Assembly: GCA_048499455.1 (NCBI GenBank)
Contig: JASNZV010000012.1
Span: forward strand, 124,001 to 188,000
DNA from: CFX5 sp023384495
GTDB lineage: Bacteria > Chloroflexota > Anaerolineae > Caldilineales > Caldilineaceae
Direction of reading: 5' to 3'
Length of the DNA: 64,000 nucleotides
In this document: in pieces, positions 61,901 through 64,000 of the stretch
Numbering within the stretch: the stretch's first letter is position 1
Layout of the letters: each line of letters starts with the position of its first letter
Program-made: the position numbers and the translations under genes
Notes under the pieces: generated by a model
What the model was told of the DNA's origin: nothing
Databases searched by the model: none
The model's input: only the letters and a program-made list of their open reading frames with translations

Positions 61901-61938
61901 CCGGGGAGCGAGAGGCGGTTCGCCACATGAGCTGGTAG
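58924..61938 (+). CDS. M23 peptidase / TIM-barrel hydrolase fusion with duplicated C-terminal module
   Basis: About 1004 residues. Start chosen at 58924 because AAGGAG lies nine bases before it; ATGs at 58918 and 58879 are alternatives. Order: M23 zinc endopeptidase (GHNGVDFATPLG, then GPHLHFG, residues ~25-140); a TIM-barrel glycosidase-like domain (~155-440; WQFANEV, FIITEYGVDG with a candidate acid/base pair); then two ~165-residue modules (FTTR(N/D)GSWEP, DAGADHHLF, FWSDGFD(R/K)LGD, YVPERGESGPWCWAP in both) joined by Pro/Glu-rich linkers. No signal peptide seen. It probably cuts cell-wall material; the target of the barrel domain is unknown. Confidence 0.85.
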   Translation: MLRNPPFIGNFPISQSFGDNPAQYAFVACGGALLRGHNGVDFATPLGTPVTAVQAGVVLDAREDPDRFGHFVLLGHEWGQTLYAHLAEARVTRGQQVTAGQEVGRSGNSGRSSGPHLHFGMRITPFSVADGWCGYVDPKPYLDRLTQPRGAVMGPHIIGGVHRHLDLLNRWQPRAILVLDPNPTEMALLREACPNAVIVGRVFEPDHDIEHRIRANPQEAARWADDKVMSRMSPHVDYWQFANEVLQAGDGLPLLNAFELARMELAEASGYKCAILAFSVGNPDLPENDRMAMWRLVYPAIERAERNGHVVAIHQYGAPDLFSPAQDWYAFRLEHQVLRRLPYKKVQFIITEYGVDGLIDGRPQPTGWQGFTSAENYVEQLLRAGAYLERFSGRIAGYNIFTLGHNMPWGTYDIAGPAADLLAERSDRGTWGQVNTAPGGIAPGESDQTIDPGGTAGGGGQPPPEPEPTEPTEPEPEPTEPEEPAPTRPVVEQRITLWFEQANMRIRASADRPDRPTGELVYVVKDIFTTRNGSWEPSPEPAAIPQWARDAYLAAEFLEAGADHHLFARVLDLDGNPIRNHEVIFWSDGFDRLGDSSYDGYVRERTKESSGWANLFMGPSSSFVPERGESGPWCWAPAGGADVVCGGGLPARHHVSTFVVWQAVRREDLEQPPVEPGKPVEPEEPAEPDRPVEPPPPPPVITRRLGDWVAPLNVRIRTLDERPDAAQQSSAEIVYILKDLFTTRDGSWEPTNIVGSVNQWARDAYLRPWGAPDYFDDAGADHHLFAAVIGLDGQLLREQEVMFWSDGFDKLGDASYQEYVYRQTKSHSGWANIITGPGANYVPERGESGPWCWAPVGAAEVVCGGGMPAKQHISFFAVWQAVRREDLQPTRPPQPSPGDYNIWLPVVGGGQARGVEAAPAPAATVTPFDPLALTSLALVRAAAWNRLGIEFRPDSPLAEYARRNALGMPVTQEFVSGALLAQGFQGGIVYAPAGEREAVRHMSW

Positions 61939-61976
61939 AGAAGATGAGCACAGCGCGGAGGGGCGCGCTTTTCGTT

Positions 61977-62966
61977 CTATCCGCGCTGCGCTTCGTTCAA
62001 CACCCATGTGAGGAGTTGGGGGTAGACGCGCGCAACCTGTGCCTTGGGCTGGCCGGGGTCCATCAAGTCGTGGATCAGTTGCCACTCGGCGGGGAACTCG
62101 TAGGTGGTGACCGCGGCGCCGTGACGGCGCCAGTGGGCCACGGTGGCGGCGGTGGCGGCGTTGTCCACCACTTCATCGCACGGGTTGGTGATGACAGTGA
62201 TGGCGCGCGCAGCGGGCGCCCTACGGCGCGCATCGTGTTGCACGATGCAACCCATGCGCAAGAGTTCGGCCAGGCCGCGCGTGGCAAAGCGCGGGTAGAC
62301 ATGGGCCGGCGCCTGGCGCGTGTGTTGCAAGATCGGGTCCCACCAGCGGAACTGGTTGGGCAGCCCCACCAGGAGATTGGCGTAGATGCGCCCTTGCCAC
62401 GGCTTCAGGGCGCGAATCCCAAGCGAAGGCGAGACCACAACCACCCGTTGCAGATCAGCCCGCTGTTGGGCAGCCCAGGCCACCAACGTTCCCCCCAGCG
62501 AAAAACCAAACAACGTCACCTCGTCACCCAGCCCCTGGGCAAGGTCGACCACCTCATTGGTCAGCGTCGCCATTTCATCGGCGCGCAGGTAGGCCAGTTC
62601 CGTCGTCATCAGATCGGCCATGCCGTGGCGGGGGATGCGTGCGTTGAGCACGTTGTAGCCGCGCTCAAAAAAGAGCGTCGCCAGTTGATGGAACTGATGG
62701 GGGCAGTTGGTAAAGCCATGGAGAAAGACAATGACGTTTGCCATGCGGTGGCCGTGGGTCAGCAACTGTGTGGTGCAGATAGGACTTACGCGCCTGCGCT
62801 CTTGCTCCTGTAGAAGATCCAGCCGGCGAACGGCCTCGGTATAGTCATGGGCAGGGCGTGGCGGCGTACAGGCGGCCAGCGGGCGAATGCGCAACAGCTT
62901 ATGCAGGCCCGCGCCCACCAATGCGGCGGTCGCTCCTAACAGAATCATTGATCTCGCCATGGGCAT
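61977..62966 (-). CDS. Alpha/beta hydrolase (esterase/lipase-like)
   Basis: 329 residues. N-terminal hydrophobic stretch (SMILLGATAALVGAGL) may be an uncleaved membrane anchor or a signal. The hydrolase core has VFLHGFTNC (oxyanion loop HGF), nucleophile elbow GFSLGG, an Asp in NPCDEVVD and a His in LIHDLMD. A general monoacylglycerol-lipase-like esterase. On the minus strand, converging on the M23 fusion gene, with 38 bases between the stops. Confidence 0.88.
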   Translation of the reverse strand: MPMARSMILLGATAALVGAGLHKLLRIRPLAACTPPRPAHDYTEAVRRLDLLQEQERRRVSPICTTQLLTHGHRMANVIVFLHGFTNCPHQFHQLATLFFERGYNVLNARIPRHGMADLMTTELAYLRADEMATLTNEVVDLAQGLGDEVTLFGFSLGGTLVAWAAQQRADLQRVVVVSPSLGIRALKPWQGRIYANLLVGLPNQFRWWDPILQHTRQAPAHVYPRFATRGLAELLRMGCIVQHDARRRAPAARAITVITNPCDEVVDNAATAATVAHWRRHGAAVTTYEFPAEWQLIHDLMDPGQPKAQVARVYPQLLTWVLNEAQRG

Positions 62967-63038
62967 CTCGCAAAAGGGTCAAGGGGCGGGTTTGGTTCCA
63001 TCACAGCGGTGGCTCATCGCCTGGGTAAAACTTTGCGG

Positions 63039-64000
63039 CTATGGACCGATGGTTGGCAGCATGTCGGTGCCCACCACGATCCGCACATCGATGGGCCGCG
63101 ACTGGTTCATACCGGCCAGTGTTGCGATTCCCGGCTGTAGATTGAGCGCAGCGGTGACTTCATCCACCACCTGCGATGGCGCGCCGTAGTTAATAACCAA
63201 CGTGTGGCCATAGTCTTTGCGGTCGGCGTCGCCGATTGCCACCACACGCCAGCCGCTTGCCTCCAGCAGGTCGCGGGTGCGGGCGGCCACGCCGGGCTGT
63301 GTCGTGCCGTTGAGCACCTCGATCCGCACACCCTGGTTGCCGGCCAGCGCTGCCAAAGAAATTCCGCTCTGTGCGGCAATGCTGGTCGGGCGGAAGAATT
63401 CATCCACCGCCATGCGCACCTTTTCGCGGTCGGGCAACAGAATCCACGCGCCATCGTCGCTGTAAGTCTCTTCGCCATAGCGGCTGTCGAGCACAAGTTG
63501 GCGCACCTCTTTTACCGATGCCTGCCGCATATAGTTGGCCAACTCCAACTGCACCGCCATGGGAATATCGGTGTCGATGCTGCTGCGCATGGTGTAGATG
63601 AGCGTCGGCAACTTGGTGAGCAGCGCAGGGATCATGTCGGCGCTGGTGACCTGTTCAAAGACTGCCCTGATCAAGTCCTGTTGGCGACGGGCGCGGCCAT
63701 AGTCATCGTCAACATTGCGCGTGCGCGCATACTTGAGCGCGGTCGCGCCGTCCAGGTGACGCCAACCTGCTTCCAGATAAAAGGTTTCCACACCATAGTC
63801 GGCGGTGGGGTATTCCTCATCGAGGATAGTCTTGGGAACGTTGATGTCGACGCCGCCGATCAGGTCGATAACCTCGATAAAACCGCGAAAATTGACGAGG
63901 ACAAAGTAGTGCACTGGTTGGCCGATGAAGCTGCTCACCGTGTCCTTGACCAACTGAGCGCCCCCGCCTAAATAGCGACGATCTTCGCCGATAGCGTACA
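63039..64000 (-). CDS. LytR-CpsA-Psr (LCP) family protein with LytR_C domain (5' end outside window)
   Basis: About 320 residues are in the window; the N-terminus, with the expected membrane anchor, is off the right edge and the frame is open to 64000. LCP core: IGEDRRYLGGGAQLVKDTV, GFIEVIDLIGGVDINVP, DGATALKYARTRNVDDDYGRARRQQD. LCP proteins link teichoic-acid-like or other glycopolymers to peptidoglycan. The C-terminal ~90 residues are a LytR_C domain (VRIEVLNGTTQPGVAARTRD). Outer face of the cytoplasmic membrane. Confidence 0.93.
   Translation of the reverse strand, partial: YAIGEDRRYLGGGAQLVKDTVSSFIGQPVHYFVLVNFRGFIEVIDLIGGVDINVPKTILDEEYPTADYGVETFYLEAGWRHLDGATALKYARTRNVDDDYGRARRQQDLIRAVFEQVTSADMIPALLTKLPTLIYTMRSSIDTDIPMAVQLELANYMRQASVKEVRQLVLDSRYGEETYSDDGAWILLPDREKVRMAVDEFFRPTSIAAQSGISLAALAGNQGVRIEVLNGTTQPGVAARTRDLLEASGWRVVAIGDADRKDYGHTLVINYGAPSQVVDEVTAALNLQPGIATLAGMNQSRPIDVRIVVGTDMLPTIGP

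Noticed and set aside
1..64000. CRISPR arrays, rRNA or tRNA genes
   Set aside because: No run of regularly spaced repeats was found. The only tandem repeats are two 15-bp copies at 52642 and two imperfect 12-bp copies at 39348. No tRNA or rRNA pattern was recognised by eye.

Overview
The window is high-GC bacterial DNA. Its core is one long minus-strand gene cluster for an extracellular contractile injection system (eCIS; the Afp/PVC/phage-tail-like family), together with a bank of candidate cargo toxins. Sugar ABC transporter genes with Tat/lipoprotein-type binding proteins, a two-component system with a membrane hybrid kinase, a LytR-CpsA-Psr protein and a CPBP protease point to a free-living environmental bacterium. 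The overall style resembles Chloroflexota (Caldilinea/Anaerolineae-like), but no rRNA or universal marker gene is present, so the taxonomy is inference.

Layout. 1-6439 (minus): a sugar uptake and oxidation locus with an SDR oxidoreductase (cut by the window edge), a Gfo/Idh/MocA dehydrogenase, a TIM-barrel sugar isomerase/epimerase, two CUT1 permeases and a solute-binding lipoprotein. 6769-10156: a convergent, overlapping pair made of a HTH/receiver regulator and a hybrid histidine kinase. 10328-18978 (minus): cargo island with a HExxH protein, a CdiA-CT-like nuclease tip with candidate immunity gene, an N-acetylmuramidase, an L,D-transpeptidase-like protein, a propeller-like partner protein and an aspzincin (M35-type) metallopeptidase. 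18975-20552: a BASS-family transporter with a large soluble insertion. 20681-52033 (minus): the eCIS. In transcription order this is: tandem AAA+ ATPase, DUF4157 eCIS-core protein, two cargo-like proteins, YkgJ cysteine-cluster protein, Pvc16-like DUF4255 protein, carboxypeptidase-regulatory-like protein, two paralogous small proteins (one with a helix-hairpin-helix tail), two sheaths, tube, assembly-chaperone-like protein, DUF6760-like protein, second tube, a 966-residue Pro/Ala-rich protein, LysM tube-cap protein, hub, spike, PAAR tip, gp25, two baseplate J proteins (the second carrying a WD40 propeller), tail protein I, and a PKD/IPT protein ending in four membrane helices. 52034-54187: a gene-free regulatory stretch, then an HNH nuclease and a tyrosine recombinase on the plus strand. 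54247-64000: chromosomal genes (anmK, an ArsN2-like acetyltransferase, OsmC, a membrane protein, CPBP protease, an M23/TIM-barrel fusion, an alpha/beta hydrolase and an LCP protein cut by the edge).

How it may work together. Seven proteins on both sides of the structural genes share an N-terminal motif of the form LQRxxGNRxVxxLL, including the eCIS-core protein. I infer that this motif marks cargo for loading into one injection particle. The recognisable cargo activities attack peptidoglycan, proteins and nucleic acids. The cluster has no recognisable tail fibre or tape measure. Where a fibre gene would be expected it has a protein with a C-terminal membrane domain, which suggests a membrane-anchored rather than released particle. 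The most unusual points are the WD40 propeller inside a baseplate J protein, the membrane-anchored last gene, the DUF6760-like frame without an ordinary start codon, and a family of TATACT-bounded palindromic elements around the locus.
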